Of a DNA stretch of 64,000 nucleotides, positions 12,898-22,905 are shown in pieces (position 1 is the first letter of the stretch; each line of letters opens with the position of its first letter). The position numbers were made by a program, and so were the translations under genes. The notes under the pieces were generated by a model. It was not told the DNA's origin. It did no database searches and saw only the letters and a program-made list of their open reading frames with translations. The DNA comes from Pteria penguin (taxonomy: Eukaryota; Mollusca; Bivalvia; Pterioida; Pteriidae), in contig CM068582.1 of assembly GCA_035048485.1 (NCBI GenBank), positions 37,562,096 to 37,626,095 on the forward strand. Direction: 5' to 3'.

Positions 12898-13140
12898 TTT
12901 ATGTCACTCTCAGATCATTTAATTTATATGGTAATGGCATGTGGTTCATGTGCTGCAGAGAAATTTCAACCTATATAACAGTTCTATGTTTCTTGTGACT
13001 CGTGGCGTCAGATTTTATTGTGTCATTCGAAAGGCGGACACTAATGAGTGGTGGAAGAGGGAGGGAAAGGGGGGGGGGGTAGTTGCTGCCCTGGCCCAAG
13101 CACGTCATTGTCTGAGCTACGCAGCTCGTTCTGTTCAACA
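12898..13140 (-). mobile_element. degenerate SINE relic shared with 40757-40950
   Basis: TATGTCACTCTCAGATCATTT and TATATGGTAATGGC at the left, GTGTCATTCGAAAG in the middle and a tRNA-like right end (AGCACGTCATTGTCTGAGCTA) follow the layout of the SINE at 30260-30540. The equivalent relic sits at the matching place in duplication copy B, so insertion preceded the duplication. Confidence 0.55.
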
Positions 13141-13810
13141 TAAAAACGTAAGTACAAATGTTTTAGGTGACGCGATACATGTATGAGGTAATGGTGGTTT
13201 TTCAAAAGTCTATATTAAGGCATCGAAGTACAAAATGTGGAAGTTGATGTTTGAAATTTAAAAACTTAGAAAGTGCTTAAGTAGAAGGGCACGAAACTCT
13301 TTCTTTGCAGTAGTTATCATTTTAGTTTATAAAACGTCTTTTCAGTATTCTCAAAAACGGCTGAATCCACCCATGTCCATCAAGAGTAATGATTCATTAA
13401 TAGAATTTTACATCTTTTTAAATTTTGTTAAATTCTATGATATATCAAATTGTAGCCTCATAAAATATTATATAAAGCTTTCTGTCAATGCATTCGTCGT
13501 GTACAGGTAATGGAGATGTGTGGATAGGTTCTCTATTCTGTATGTACACCTCAAATACTCCACATTTTGTTGTTCTATATTTCATCTGCTTTGCGAGTAC
13601 TACGTATTATATTTTCATGCTCTCATAATTATATTGAATTTGATATTTCTGTTAATTTCCCACGCATCTTGTAGATATTATCTATTGTTAGCGAAATTTA
13701 AGACATTCTTCAGTGGCGTAGAAAGGTACGCCTCAATAGGCAGGGTGTTGGGGGAAGGGGCGCCTTGAGATCCCAGTCAGTCCAGGATGAAACATTAGTG
13801 GTGGCAAGAG

Positions 13811-13885
13811 ATTCTTCCTCTTCTTTTCTTTCTTTTTCTTCTTTTCTTTCCTTCCTTCCCTCCTTCTTTCTTTCTTTCTTTCTTG
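13811..13885. repeat. polypyrimidine (CTT/CCTT)n tract
   Basis: About 75 nt almost purely C and T on the + strand, a candidate triplex-forming tract. The Lys/Glu-rich - strand ORF over it is an artefact. Confidence 0.9.
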
Positions 13886-13978
13886 TTACTATTGTTGTTG
13901 TGGTTGTTGTTGTTCTTCTTCGCTGAAACGAAGTGGACATTTTTGCATTGTGCTATGCCTCTATTCTGTTATCTATTT

Positions 13979-14107
13979 AAGAAATGAATCCTATATTTTT
14001 TGGTTGATTGAGGTATCAACCCAACATTTGGACGGAAAACTGCATCAGCGCATTGATACAAAAGTTCTCCGTCCAAATTAAAAATATATGTATATGATTC
14101 ATTTCTT
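13979..14107. mobile_element. small foldback element
   Basis: AAGAAATGAATC at 13979-13990 is the reverse complement of GATTCATTTCTT at 14096-14107. Further in, TTTGGACGGAAAACT pairs with AGTTCTCCGTCCAAA with one mismatch. The whole 129 bp folds into a long interrupted hairpin. No ORF. Confidence 0.8.
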
Positions 14108-15187
14108 GTCATTTTATTTAGCTTATATATGGAAACAAAATTTTAATAAGTGTCCAATAAACATAATTTATGATGGCACTGCATTACTATTTTATCCTTT
14201 ATACATGTGACTTGATCGCGTAGAAATACAATAACAAGCTAAACAACATTTTGAAGTCAATAATGGCGGCTAACACGAAATTCGGAAATTTATCCTAGTG
14301 TCCATTGAAATGATTAGAAGTGAGATAGAACGAACAATTATTAAAACACGAATTAATGAAACATGCTTATGAGGATGATAATCTGTTACCCAAGGTAATT
14401 ATATTAAATGCCATTAATATTATTAGAAAATTTTAAATGCAATGCATGTTGACTGATGCATCTGTCACAAGATGGAAAGAGTAGGTTCAGGGACTTGGAT
14501 CAGAGGCAGCACCTACTCTGATCTGGTGCCCATTCTGTTTGCCTAGTCGGGTGTGATAGCGTAGAAATTACAGTTATCAGCTTCCATTGTCATGCGATCA
14601 GCCAGTAGCAGTTTTGTTTTTTGTTTTGTATTTGACTACATCCATTTCTAAACAGCATGACCTAGTTATATTTTACTTTTTATTTAATAATAGTAGGAAA
14701 ATATATCTTATATTAAATAGTTACTGAAGTGCAGTGCGATTTCTTTTGTACTTTGAATTCGTTATATATGACGAAACTATGTTATATAATCGGTTAACAA
14801 CACGGGAATCACTGTTCCATAATAAGAACGGGGTTTTGCATTCCAGAGGAAAGTAGTTTCGGTAATTGTGACACATCTGCACTCAAAATTTTGTTAATGC
14901 AGGAATCAACTAAATTTTCTAACCAATCACATTCGCCGCAAAACCATCAACACAAAAAAAATTTCTAAAATGTTATACGGAGTTAGATTATCAGCTTTTA
15001 AAATGATCATGGACAGGTTTACACTGATACAAGACAATATGGTGTAGACGCAATCATTGTGCAGGAAAGTAGATGCTAATATGGTGTAGACTTGCACTGA
15101 AATCCTGAATATGGTACAGTCTGGTATATGTATGAAAAAGTGGTACAGATTGGTACATGCGATGTGGTACAGACAGGTACACTATGG
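14108..15187. other. intergenic; degenerate TGGTACAG repeats at the right end
   Basis: No gene seen. From about 15040 to 15187 (resuming at 15373-15420) the words ATGGTGTAGAC, TGGTACAGA and TGGTACATG recur irregularly, forming a decayed short-period repeat into which the MITE at 15188 inserted. Confidence 0.55.
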
Positions 15188-15372
15188 CATGCGCGGATCC
15201 AGAAATTTTTGTCAGAGGGGGTCCAACCAAAAAAGGTAAATTTTTCTCTTAGAACAGGGGGGTCCAACCCCCAAAATACCCAAATATTACCTTTTTTTGG
15301 TAAAATTTTCGGATTCCAGGGGGGGGGGGCCCAGACCCCCCTAACCCCCCCCCCCCTCTGTATCCGCGCATG
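15188..15372. mobile_element. second copy of the CATGCGCGGAT MITE, opposite orientation
   Basis: CATGCGCGGATCCAGAAATT opens and CTGTATCCGCGCATG closes a 185-bp element. It is the reverse complement of the copy at 10991-11162, with expanded G and C homopolymers. Flanks both read CTATGG near the junctions, but they lie in a local TGGT repeat, so the target duplication is ambiguous. Confidence 0.9.
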
Positions 15373-15604
15373 GACTATGGTGTAGTAAACTGGTACATGA
15401 TGTTGTGCAGACATATACGTGCATAGATTGCTAGCTCTTGTCTGAATCCATGTTTAGAATTTTCTTCAAATGGAAAGTATTTTTGCTCTTAATTATGTAA
15501 TGTCATGCTAATTCCTACTTTTGTTTATTACCTAATTGACTGTATAAATTAATATTACGTATTTTATGCTGTTTCACAATAAATCCGCCTTTTTCTATGC
15601 AAAT

Positions 15605-15754
15605 GGGTAACAGTCAGGGCAAGAGGGTAATAGGCAGGGCAAGAGGGTAACAGTCAGGGCAAGAGGGTAACAGTCAGGGTAAGAGGGTAACAGTCAGGGC
15701 AATAGGGTAACAGTCAGGGCAAGGAGGTAACAGTCAGGGCAAGAGGGTAACAGT
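15605..15754. repeat. 20-bp minisatellite, 7.5 copies
   Basis: Unit GGGTAACAGTCAGGGCAAGA repeated with few substitutions. The last copy runs into GGGTAACAGTAAAACTG and is followed 22 nt later by ACTGTTACCC, a perfect 10-nt inverted partner of the unit start. Confidence 0.93.
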
Positions 15755-15924
15755 AAAACTGTATCCCGATCACGTGACGAACTGTTACCCAAAGCGAAAG
15801 CGTTTTAGTGATACAGCGCTCAAGTGACGTCGCAAAATAAGTCATTTGTTTACTTCCATGACACAAATGATGTCATAACGCTATACTAATTATTAATCAC
15901 ACAATGAATTAGGTAATAAAACAG

Positions 15925-16063
15925 TTATTTCATGGCTACTTGGGGAACAGTCAAACTATTGTCCCTCAGTAGTGGAGATGAAGGCCTCGGGTAACAGTTT
16001 CCCAGGTCTTCTCCACTACCTCGGGTCAATAGTTTGACTGTTCCCCAAGTAGCCATGAAATAA
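15925..16063. mobile_element. foldback element abutting the LTR retrotransposon
   Basis: The 37 nt at 15925-15961 (starting TTATTTCATGGCTACTT) are the exact reverse complement of 16027-16063. Pairing continues inward with mismatches through AGTAGTGGAGA / TCTCCACTAC, giving arms near 58 nt and a short loop containing GGTAACAGTTTCCC. It ends 7 bp before the CTAG target duplication of the LTR element. Confidence 0.88.
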
Positions 16064-16074
16064 ATGTATACTAG

Positions 16075-17164
16075 TGAAACAGGGGTTGCATGACCCTCGG
16101 AGTATTCAGTTTTCTTTATAACCACACGATGTATGTTTGGATTAGTTTATTCAATTCCAAAGATGACAAATTACCCTGCAATTTAAATAAATGCAGTCCT
16201 AGTAACAGCTTACTTTAAACTCTGTCATACATATATACTCTCATTCACAATAATGAAGGTGAGCAATAGCATTTACAAATATTAAAAATATAAAAAATAT
16301 CACAATCAATTACTTTTACCAATAAAAGAACATGGCATACGCTTTATAGATATATAAAGAATATACTGATAATTAAACATTAAATTCTATTTCAAGAGAA
16401 TACGAGAAATAATGAATTTTAATGTAAGATTTTAAAAGTAAAACAAAAATACGTAAGTAACTGAGATAAACGTTTCAAACAAATGTGTAAGAGTTATCTC
16501 TCTTACCCAAGTGAAACAATGGGGCACAGCACCTTACGCCGCAATGCGACCGGGTTCAAAGGTAACCAAGGGAACAATGGATAAATGTACCTAAGTGAAA
16601 TAACACACAATATGAATATCTTGTACAAACTTCAGATATATTTTATATTGAAATGATTAATATCAACAAATATATCTTTTATGCAAATAATGTATATCTA
16701 TAAGAAGAAATACAGTATATGATTTAGTATAAATCAAATAGCATATAGTCAAAGAAACCAGCCATAATTATAGTCAAATATCTATGTATGAATACAAATT
16801 CCAAAATATCAATGATTTGAGATTTATTATATGTATGTATAAAAATGTATAAATGACTTACTCAAAAGTTCTGATAAATCCACAGTCCAATATATGAAAT
16901 AAATTGCACAAATGTTTAACACAATAAAAATTTAACTAGCGTGAGCTTCATGAAATATGGCTGAAGTAATATGCTTGACCAAACTGAAAAGTGAGCCAAA
17001 AATCTAAGAACCAATCAGAAAAGTTATTACAGGAAATGTACATTTAAATCACATGACACACACATGATCAAAAAAAAAAAAAAAATAGAAATGTCTAGAA
17101 CAATGATATGAAAACAGGATTTGAAAAATAACAAAGTGAATATATAATATTCAACCCTGTAACA
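16075..17164 (-). repeat. 3' LTR of the gypsy element
   Basis: Reads TGTTACAGGG...GTTTCA on the element strand (TG...CA ends). It is 1090 bp, AT-rich, and matches 23474-24571 nearly base for base. It contains a homopolymer run that is about 8 nt shorter than in the 5' copy. Confidence 0.96.
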
Positions 17165-17177
17165 TTCTCCCCCTTCT
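17165..17177 (-). promoter_or_regulatory. polypurine tract (plus-strand primer)
   Basis: On the element strand the 13 nt immediately before the 3' LTR read AGAAGGGGGAGAA, entirely purine. This is the RNase H-resistant primer position required in LTR retrotransposons. Confidence 0.93.
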
Positions 17178-17590
17178 AGGAAAAATGACGTCCTCGTCAT
17201 ACCATTGTACACATGAAAATGAAAATAAGTAAATCAATCATTCCATACATCAATACACATCTGTCATACACATTCATACACATCACATGTTCTTACACAG
17301 TTCTCAATTCTTATTTCCATATCATCAAAAATGAGAATACAATTAAATAATCAAATAATGATTTGTACTGGTATACTTTCAGCATAATCTTCATAGAATA
17401 TACAAAAATACCAAAATTATGAAGACTGTTAAAAACAAAACATGAAAGAAAAGTCACTTTTCAGACACAATGCGCAAAAGAGCTGAGGTGAGAGCGGTCG
17501 GATCAGTATTGACGAACAATTCAGATGTCACTAGTTCTTTCAAATATTCAGCACGCGATTTCCAGTCAGGACATGTGTTAACATTATTGT
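17178..17590 (-). other. element 3' untranslated region
   Basis: 413 bp between the pol stop and the PPT. No ORF or second gene (no env) is visible. Confidence 0.8.
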
Positions 17591-20500
17591 TCATACACAC
17601 ATAGTCTTTCGTCCAAGCGGGTTTACGTGTTTGCCGAGTTGATCTTCGAGGCTGTTCATTGTGAGGAGTATTTGGCGAATCAATAGAGTTCGATTCTTCA
17701 TCGGATTCATTTCCAAAATACCCTCGGCCTCTCTAGTATCCTCTTCACTATCATCGGAATGAATCGATAATTCAGGATCTCTCGTTGAAGGTTCCATGAT
17801 GCATTCTGAGTTTTCATCACTCACAAAAGTCATATCCTTTGGTGATGGACTTTGTGATATGGCAACTGTGTTATCCTTGATGTCTGCAGATGTACCATTG
17901 TAATAAGTACATGTCATCGGATAGGGCATCACATCAAAATATAAGTCGTCTTCCGATTCATTTTGACCATCCTCTATAAAAGAATAGGAGGAATCGGGAA
18001 CAACTGGTTCTTCAGGTTCTTTACTAGGTAATCGAGCTATATGCTGTTCAGTCCTCTTTTTCCTAGGTTTCGGCTTCGGCTTAACACGGCTTCTTTGATC
18101 TTCACCTCCGTTTTCTAATGTTCTAGATTTTACAGGTAGTAAAAGATTACGATGTAATATCCTATCTTTTCCAGTTCCATTTTCTTTGCGCACTCTAAAA
18201 ACAGGTATGTCTGGATTTGGCTTATCTACTACGACACAAACATCTTCTTCCCACTTGTTACTCAACTTGTGACGTCCATCGAATTTGACTATTTTCACTA
18301 AAACCTTGTCTCCAATATCTAATGTCGAACAGTTCACTTTCAGATCGTAATTTCTTTTCTGTGCATCTTTATAATTTCTGGCATTCCTCTGTGCAATGTC
18401 GTAAGCATATTTCATCCTAGTTTTCATTCCTTCAACATACTTCGTCAGACTTTGTTGTTGTTCAGGTTCTTTGTAGATACCAAATGCTACATCGATGGGC
18501 AATCTTGGCTCTCGTCCAAACATTAATAAATACGGAGATACTTTAGTAGAATCATGTTTCGTACAGTTATATGCATGTACTAAGGGTCCTATGTATGATT
18601 TCCAATCCGCTTTCTGTTCTTCTTGAAGTGTTCCGAGCATACTTATTAGAGTCCTATTGAATCTCTCACACTGACCATTCCCCATCGGATGATATGGTGT
18701 GGTTCTGCTCTTTAATATATTCAAAAGCCGACACAGTTCTTTTATGATCTTACTCTCAAAGTTTGCTCCTTGATCTGAATGGAGAATCTTGGGAATTCCG
18801 TAATGCATGATGAAATTACGAAAAAGAGCTTCAGCGGTGGTTTTAGCTGTTTGATTGCGTGTTGGTATTGCAATGGAATATTTGGTAAAATGATCTGTGA
18901 TAACTAAAACTGATTCAAATCCTCCTTTGCTTCTTTCAAGACATAGGTAGTCCATGCATACTAACTCGAGAGGCTCTGATGTTATAACATTTACTAATGG
19001 CGCTTTGGTATTCGTAGGTGTCTTTCTTCGTATACATCTTCCACAATTTGCAATCCAATTTTCCACGTCTTTGTACATTCCAGGCCAAAAAAATCTTTCT
19101 TTGATCAATGACATTGTACGATCTCTTCCTTGATGTCCAAAAGAATCATGTAAGTAATGGAGTACTTTCGGTATTAGAGAAGATGGTAACACAAGTTGAT
19201 ATTTCTTTTGTTGATCAATGATAATCTCTCTGTGTAAAATGCCATGCTTTAAACGTAATCGGTCAAAGTTCTTAAGTAAAACACTCTGCCAATGACTTTG
19301 TGATAGTTCTTTCTTTGTTGGTTTTCTCTGATTTAACACATGATCGAACCATATTCTAAGTTCAGAGTCTTGTTGTTGTATGGATTTAACATCAATATTT
19401 GGAAAACTAGGTAAATCCACGGGATCTTCCTCTGTAGAATCAAAAGATGACGTAAGGCTTTCTATGTAGTTTGATTTCGACTGTTGAAAATGACATATCG
19501 CTCGAACAGATTCAATGTCGATAGATTCACTCTCCTCTGCTTGTCCAGCTGTGATACCAGGTAAACGAGACAAACCGTCAGCATCAGCATTATTTCTTCC
19601 AGGTCTATATTTCAGGTCGAAGTTGTATGCGGCCAATGCAGCTAACCAACGGTGTCCAGTGGCATCCAGTTGAGCTGTGGTTAAGACATAAGTTAACGGA
19701 TTATTATCAGTGAAGACGGTAAATTGCTGACCGTATAAGTAATCCTTGAATTTGTCTGTAATTGCCCATTTTAGAGCAAGAAACTCTAACTTATGCGATG
19801 GATAGTGCTGTTCAGATTTGCTGAGACTTCGACTGGCATAAGATATAACTCTGTTTCGATCTCCTTGTTTCTGGTAAAGAACGGCTCCAAGTCCTTTGGT
19901 CGATGCATCAGTATGCAATTCGAAGGGTAGTTCGTAATCTGGATAGCCTAAAATAGGAGGTTTAACTAGTTGTGATTTAAGAAGTTCAAACGCTTTCTCT
20001 TGTTGTTCTCCCCATACGAATGGATTTTCTTCTTCTTCTTTCTTTTTACGATGTCCTTTTCTTCTGGTAGATGGTAATAACTCAGTCAGAGGTCGTGCTA
20101 TCTTCGAGAAGTTCTTTACAAATTTTCTATAATACCCGACGAATCCAAGATATTGGCGAATTTCTTCTTTAGTTTTTGGTATTGGCCAATCAATTAATTT
20201 CTGTATCTTTTCGGGATCTGGCTCAATGCCTTCTGCAGATACAATGTGTCCAACATACTTTACTTTCCCTTTAAATAGGTGGCATTTCTTAGGTGTTAAC
20301 TTCAATCCTGCTTTTCTTAACTTCTGGAAAACTCTTTTCAAACGATCAATATGTTCTTCAAATGTGCGGCCATAAACTATAAGATCATCCAGGTATATGT
20401 GACAGATGTTGAGATGTAAGTCTCCTAAACATCTTTCCATTACTCTCTGATATGTTGCTGGAGCGTTGGTGAGTCCAAATGGCATTCTATTATATTCATA

Positions 20501-21787
20501 GAACCCAAGCGGCCCAACAGTAAAAGCTGTCCTCTCTTTATGGCTCTCTTCTATCTCAATCTGATGGTAACCGGATTTCATGTCAAGTACGGAGAAGTAT
20601 CGATTTCCAGATAATGTTTCCAAAATTTCGTCTATTCTCGGAAGAGCATAGTTGTCTTTGATTGTTCTGTTGTTAAGTTGTCGGAAGTCTATACATAGCC
20701 TTAGTTTTCCATCTTTCTTCTTCGCTAATACTACATTGGATGAAAATGGTGAATGGGATTTTCTTATAACTCCTGCTGATAGTAACTGTTCTAGATGGTT
20801 TCGAACTTCACTGAACATGGAAGGTGGTATTCGTCTATAGCGTTGTTTAAAAGGTAAGTTGTCTTCTAACTCTATACGGTGTTTAACTTCACTGTAATGT
20901 CCTATGTCATCATCTGCTTTTGAAAGAATATCTTCGTAATCATGTAAAAGAGCTTCTATCTCTAAGATATGATCTTCTGTCAACTCGTCATTAGCTATGT
21001 TCATACCAAGTAGAGTACTAGTATCTGTTGTTTTTGATGTGTCATCTAGAGCGTTCATGTGGCATTGAATATTAACAGGCTGAACTTCACACAAAACATC
21101 GTGAGGATGTATAACAGCTGTCATTGTTGTCACGTTGCTGATACACACAGGAACATGTTCCCGATCATCATGTCGATACGTTATAAGAAACGGAGAAATG
21201 TCTAAATCAGTGGGAATACTTGCTTTATATGTTTCCTCAAGAATTGCGCACATCGGCTGTGTCGGTATTTGTCGTGATAGATATCCAGGAATGGTGATCT
21301 CAGAATTTGGAGGAATTACAATATTCTTCTTCTCTGCACATTTCACTATGGCTAACGCTTTGTTTCGAGATAACTCCTTATTCCGAATTGAAATACAACG
21401 AAGTGTCAGATACCACGGTGTTGTAAGGTTCGCTTTCATGAGGAATTTATTACCGCATTTCTTCTTTGTTGTGGACCACAAAACATCAATAATGTTAGTA
21501 CCAATCAACACAGGAATATTGGAATGATAATCTGTATCTGGAACTATCAAGAAAATGATTGATTCTAGCGGATAGGATGAGAGGTATTTATCGTAGGTAC
21601 TTTTACATATGGTTGAAACTGAAGATCCAGTGTCTAATAGGGCTTTAAATTTCTGATCTGCAATGAAAACATCAACTTCATTTGAAGAACCAACCATTGA
21701 TGTCTTTCTAGATGAAGATTGTTGATTTGGCTGTTGTTGTTTCATGTTGTTGAAGCCTAGAGGACCATTATCCAAGTAGCCAGCCAT
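17591..21787 (-). CDS. pol: Pol polyprotein: protease, reverse transcriptase, RNase H, integrase
   Basis: The 1398-residue ORF is intact from the first ATG (21785-21787), but is probably made as a Gag-Pol fusion by -1 frameshifting. Domains in order: aspartic protease with LLDTGSS (D52); RT at about 320-570 with FRQLNN, FSVLDMKSGYHQI, MPFGLTNAP and the catalytic YLDD (465-468); RNase H at about 620-740 with D627, E668 and D694; integrase zinc finger H880-x4-H885 ... C915-x2-C918; DDE core D946, D1005, E1041, with 35 residues between the last two. After the core, a GDKVLVKI block resembles the GPY/F region, and about 190 acidic or Pro/Lys-rich residues follow. No chromodomain is seen. All catalytic residues are present, so the copy may be functional. 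It copies the element RNA in cytoplasmic particles and integrates the cDNA. Confidence 0.97.
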   Translation of the reverse strand: MAGYLDNGPLGFNNMKQQQPNQQSSSRKTSMVGSSNEVDVFIADQKFKALLDTGSSVSTICKSTYDKYLSSYPLESIIFLIVPDTDYHSNIPVLIGTNIIDVLWSTTKKKCGNKFLMKANLTTPWYLTLRCISIRNKELSRNKALAIVKCAEKKNIVIPPNSEITIPGYLSRQIPTQPMCAILEETYKASIPTDLDISPFLITYRHDDREHVPVCISNVTTMTAVIHPHDVLCEVQPVNIQCHMNALDDTSKTTDTSTLLGMNIANDELTEDHILEIEALLHDYEDILSKADDDIGHYSEVKHRIELEDNLPFKQRYRRIPPSMFSEVRNHLEQLLSAGVIRKSHSPFSSNVVLAKKKDGKLRLCIDFRQLNNRTIKDNYALPRIDEILETLSGNRYFSVLDMKSGYHQIEIEESHKERTAFTVGPLGFYEYNRMPFGLTNAPATYQRVMERCLGDLHLNICHIYLDDLIVYGRTFEEHIDRLKRVFQKLRKAGLKLTPKKCHLFKGKVKYVGHIVSAEGIEPDPEKIQKLIDWPIPKTKEEIRQYLGFVGYYRKFVKNFSKIARPLTELLPSTRRKGHRKKKEEEENPFVWGEQQEKAFELLKSQLVKPPILGYPDYELPFELHTDASTKGLGAVLYQKQGDRNRVISYASRSLSKSEQHYPSHKLEFLALKWAITDKFKDYLYGQQFTVFTDNNPLTYVLTTAQLDATGHRWLAALAAYNFDLKYRPGRNNADADGLSRLPGITAGQAEESESIDIESVRAICHFQQSKSNYIESLTSSFDSTEEDPVDLPSFPNIDVKSIQQQDSELRIWFDHVLNQRKPTKKELSQSHWQSVLLKNFDRLRLKHGILHREIIIDQQKKYQLVLPSSLIPKVLHYLHDSFGHQGRDRTMSLIKERFFWPGMYKDVENWIANCGRCIRRKTPTNTKAPLVNVITSEPLELVCMDYLCLERSKGGFESVLVITDHFTKYSIAIPTRNQTAKTTAEALFRNFIMHYGIPKILHSDQGANFESKIIKELCRLLNILKSRTTPYHPMGNGQCERFNRTLISMLGTLQEEQKADWKSYIGPLVHAYNCTKHDSTKVSPYLLMFGREPRLPIDVAFGIYKEPEQQQSLTKYVEGMKTRMKYAYDIAQRNARNYKDAQKRNYDLKVNCSTLDIGDKVLVKIVKFDGRHKLSNKWEEDVCVVVDKPNPDIPVFRVRKENGTGKDRILHRNLLLPVKSRTLENGGEDQRSRVKPKPKPRKKRTEQHIARLPSKEPEEPVVPDSSYSFIEDGQNESEDDLYFDVMPYPMTCTYYNGTSADIKDNTVAISQSPSPKDMTFVSDENSECIMEPSTRDPELSIHSDDSEEDTREAEGILEMNPMKNRTLLIRQILLTMNSLEDQLGKHVNPLGRKTMCV

Positions 21788-21807
21788 CCGGTCCCTGTCA
21801 ATGGTGA

Positions 21808-22905
21808 CTACTTCTTGTTTAAATCATCTGATGCTGGAACTTGGGATTGGGTTTGATTAGAATTTCTTCCATCACTGTTGTTGCCTCTTCCCCTTTGTCT
21901 ATTTCCACGATTATTGCCATGATAATTTCCTCGGCCTCTGTTATGTCGGTATTGTTGATGATTTCCATTGTTTCCTGAACGTGTATCTTTTAAGGCTTGC
22001 ATCTCAGCTTTTAACGTGGCAATGTCCAATGTAATAGAATCTAACTTAGTCAGAATATCGTTAAGAGTTGTGTTTGATTGTGTTGACTGCTGCTTAACGG
22101 TAGCTTTTGGATCTATGTTGGGCTTAGAAATCTTAAGTTGCGATTCCACAGTACGTGCCTCTCGTAACAAAACTTCAAAGGTGTTGGTCGACTCGTACTT
22201 GAACCTAATTGCTGTCTGGAGTAAAAGTTCATTTAATCCAGAAAAGAATTTGGAACAAAGCATCCTGTCTTTTTCTTGATTAGAGATCTGGCCTCTGTCT
22301 ACAGGTATCTGGAGTAAATTTTCGAGTCGCATGCCATACTCTGCTACACTTTCATCAGTTTTCTGGGACTGTTTGTAGAAAGTTTCCAGTAAGGTTTCTT
22401 TATTACTAACATTGCCGAATATGCTTTCCAGTTTATTTACTATTGAGTCGGGAGTAGCGTCTTCACCCATAGTCACGAGTATAGATCTTGCTTTACCCTT
22501 CAGCGAATTTCTGATGGACTGTAATACGGTGGATACTGGATGGGTACCTTCACGCAGAATACACTTAATGTCATATTTCCATACATCAAATGCCACCTCA
22601 CCAGATTTGTTTTCACCAGAAAATGCTGGGATATTTGGCCTGAGTCCATATGGCATCTGCAACAATGGATGTTTCACTGATCTTTGTGGTGTAGGTGGGG
22701 GTGGTCTAGGAGGCGGGATATCATCAAACAAACTTTGTTTTGATTCAGTAGAAGGCGTCTGAAAGCCATATGCTTCTGCTTTGACTTTAGTAACGACAGT
22801 ATAATCAGTATGCTTATTGATAAAATCAATCATTTCTCGAATCTTTACATTTGACTCATCATCACTGTGAAAAATATCTTTTACTTCTTTTCCTCCCTCT
22901 GCCAT
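21808..22905 (-). CDS. gag: Gag, PNMA-like capsid protein
   Basis: A 365-residue product starting at the ATG at 22903-22905 (MAEGGKEVKD), chosen because its context (A at -3, G at +4) is strong. The open frame extends upstream through a hydrophobic stretch, but only from a non-ATG codon or an ATG at 22953. The central region carries FSG...GEVAFDVWKYDI, LKGKARSILV, KLESIFGNV and ESVAEYGMRLENLL, the signature layout of the PNMA (paraneoplastic Ma) gag family of Ty3/gypsy origin. The C-terminus has no CCHC zinc knuckle and instead an Arg/Gly/Asn-rich stretch (RGRGNYHGNNRGNRQRGRG), a plausible RNA-binding substitute. The stop codon lies at 21808-21810, two codons beyond a slippery heptamer. Confidence 0.93.
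   Translation of the reverse strand: MAEGGKEVKDIFHSDDESNVKIREMIDFINKHTDYTVVTKVKAEAYGFQTPSTESKQSLFDDIPPPRPPPPTPQRSVKHPLLQMPYGLRPNIPAFSGENKSGEVAFDVWKYDIKCILREGTHPVSTVLQSIRNSLKGKARSILVTMGEDATPDSIVNKLESIFGNVSNKETLLETFYKQSQKTDESVAEYGMRLENLLQIPVDRGQISNQEKDRMLCSKFFSGLNELLLQTAIRFKYESTNTFEVLLREARTVESQLKISKPNIDPKATVKQQSTQSNTTLNDILTKLDSITLDIATLKAEMQALKDTRSGNNGNHQQYRHNRGRGNYHGNNRGNRQRGRGNNSDGRNSNQTQSQVPASDDLNKK
21817..21823 (-). promoter_or_regulatory. -1 ribosomal frameshift slippery site TTTAAAC
   Basis: The gag frame reads GAT TTA AAC AAG AAG TAG, i.e. an X XXY YYZ heptamer T TTA AAC. Slipping -1 gives CAA GAA GTA GTC ACC ATT and continues without a stop into the pol ATG and ORF. The pol frame has a TGA just upstream of the heptamer, so the overlap window is exactly here. 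Eleven nt downstream, ACCATT can pair with AATGGT about 35 nt later, and GGACC with GGTCC, so a stimulatory stem or knot is possible. Confidence 0.9.

Larger units (their letters stand above)
10564..13700. repeat. segmental duplication, copy A
   Basis: This stretch is collinear with 39505-42320. Anchors: GGCGTGTA...TAGATGCTTAC (10596 / 39540), GATAAA...TTCATTCTACATA (about 12534 / 39858), TTCTCTTTAGAAAT (about 12709 / 40570), GGGCGAATGCTGAAC-type text (about 12782 / 40630), and TCTGTTAATTTCCCACGCATCTT (about 13648 / 42268, with mismatches). Copy A carries the LINE fragment at 10802-12360, which copy B lacks. Identity is moderate, so the duplication is old. Confidence 0.7.

Noticed and set aside
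13710..13940. Lys/Glu-rich 76-codon - strand ORF
   Set aside because: Created by the polypyrimidine tract at 13811-13885.
15925..16125. 66-codon - strand ORF spanning the foldback and LTR edge
   Set aside because: Crosses an insertion junction; its LTR part recurs in the 23279-23524 ORF for the same reason.
20652..22762. Antisense + strand ORFs inside gag and pol (62-130 codons)
   Set aside because: Shadows of the intact - strand ORFs.
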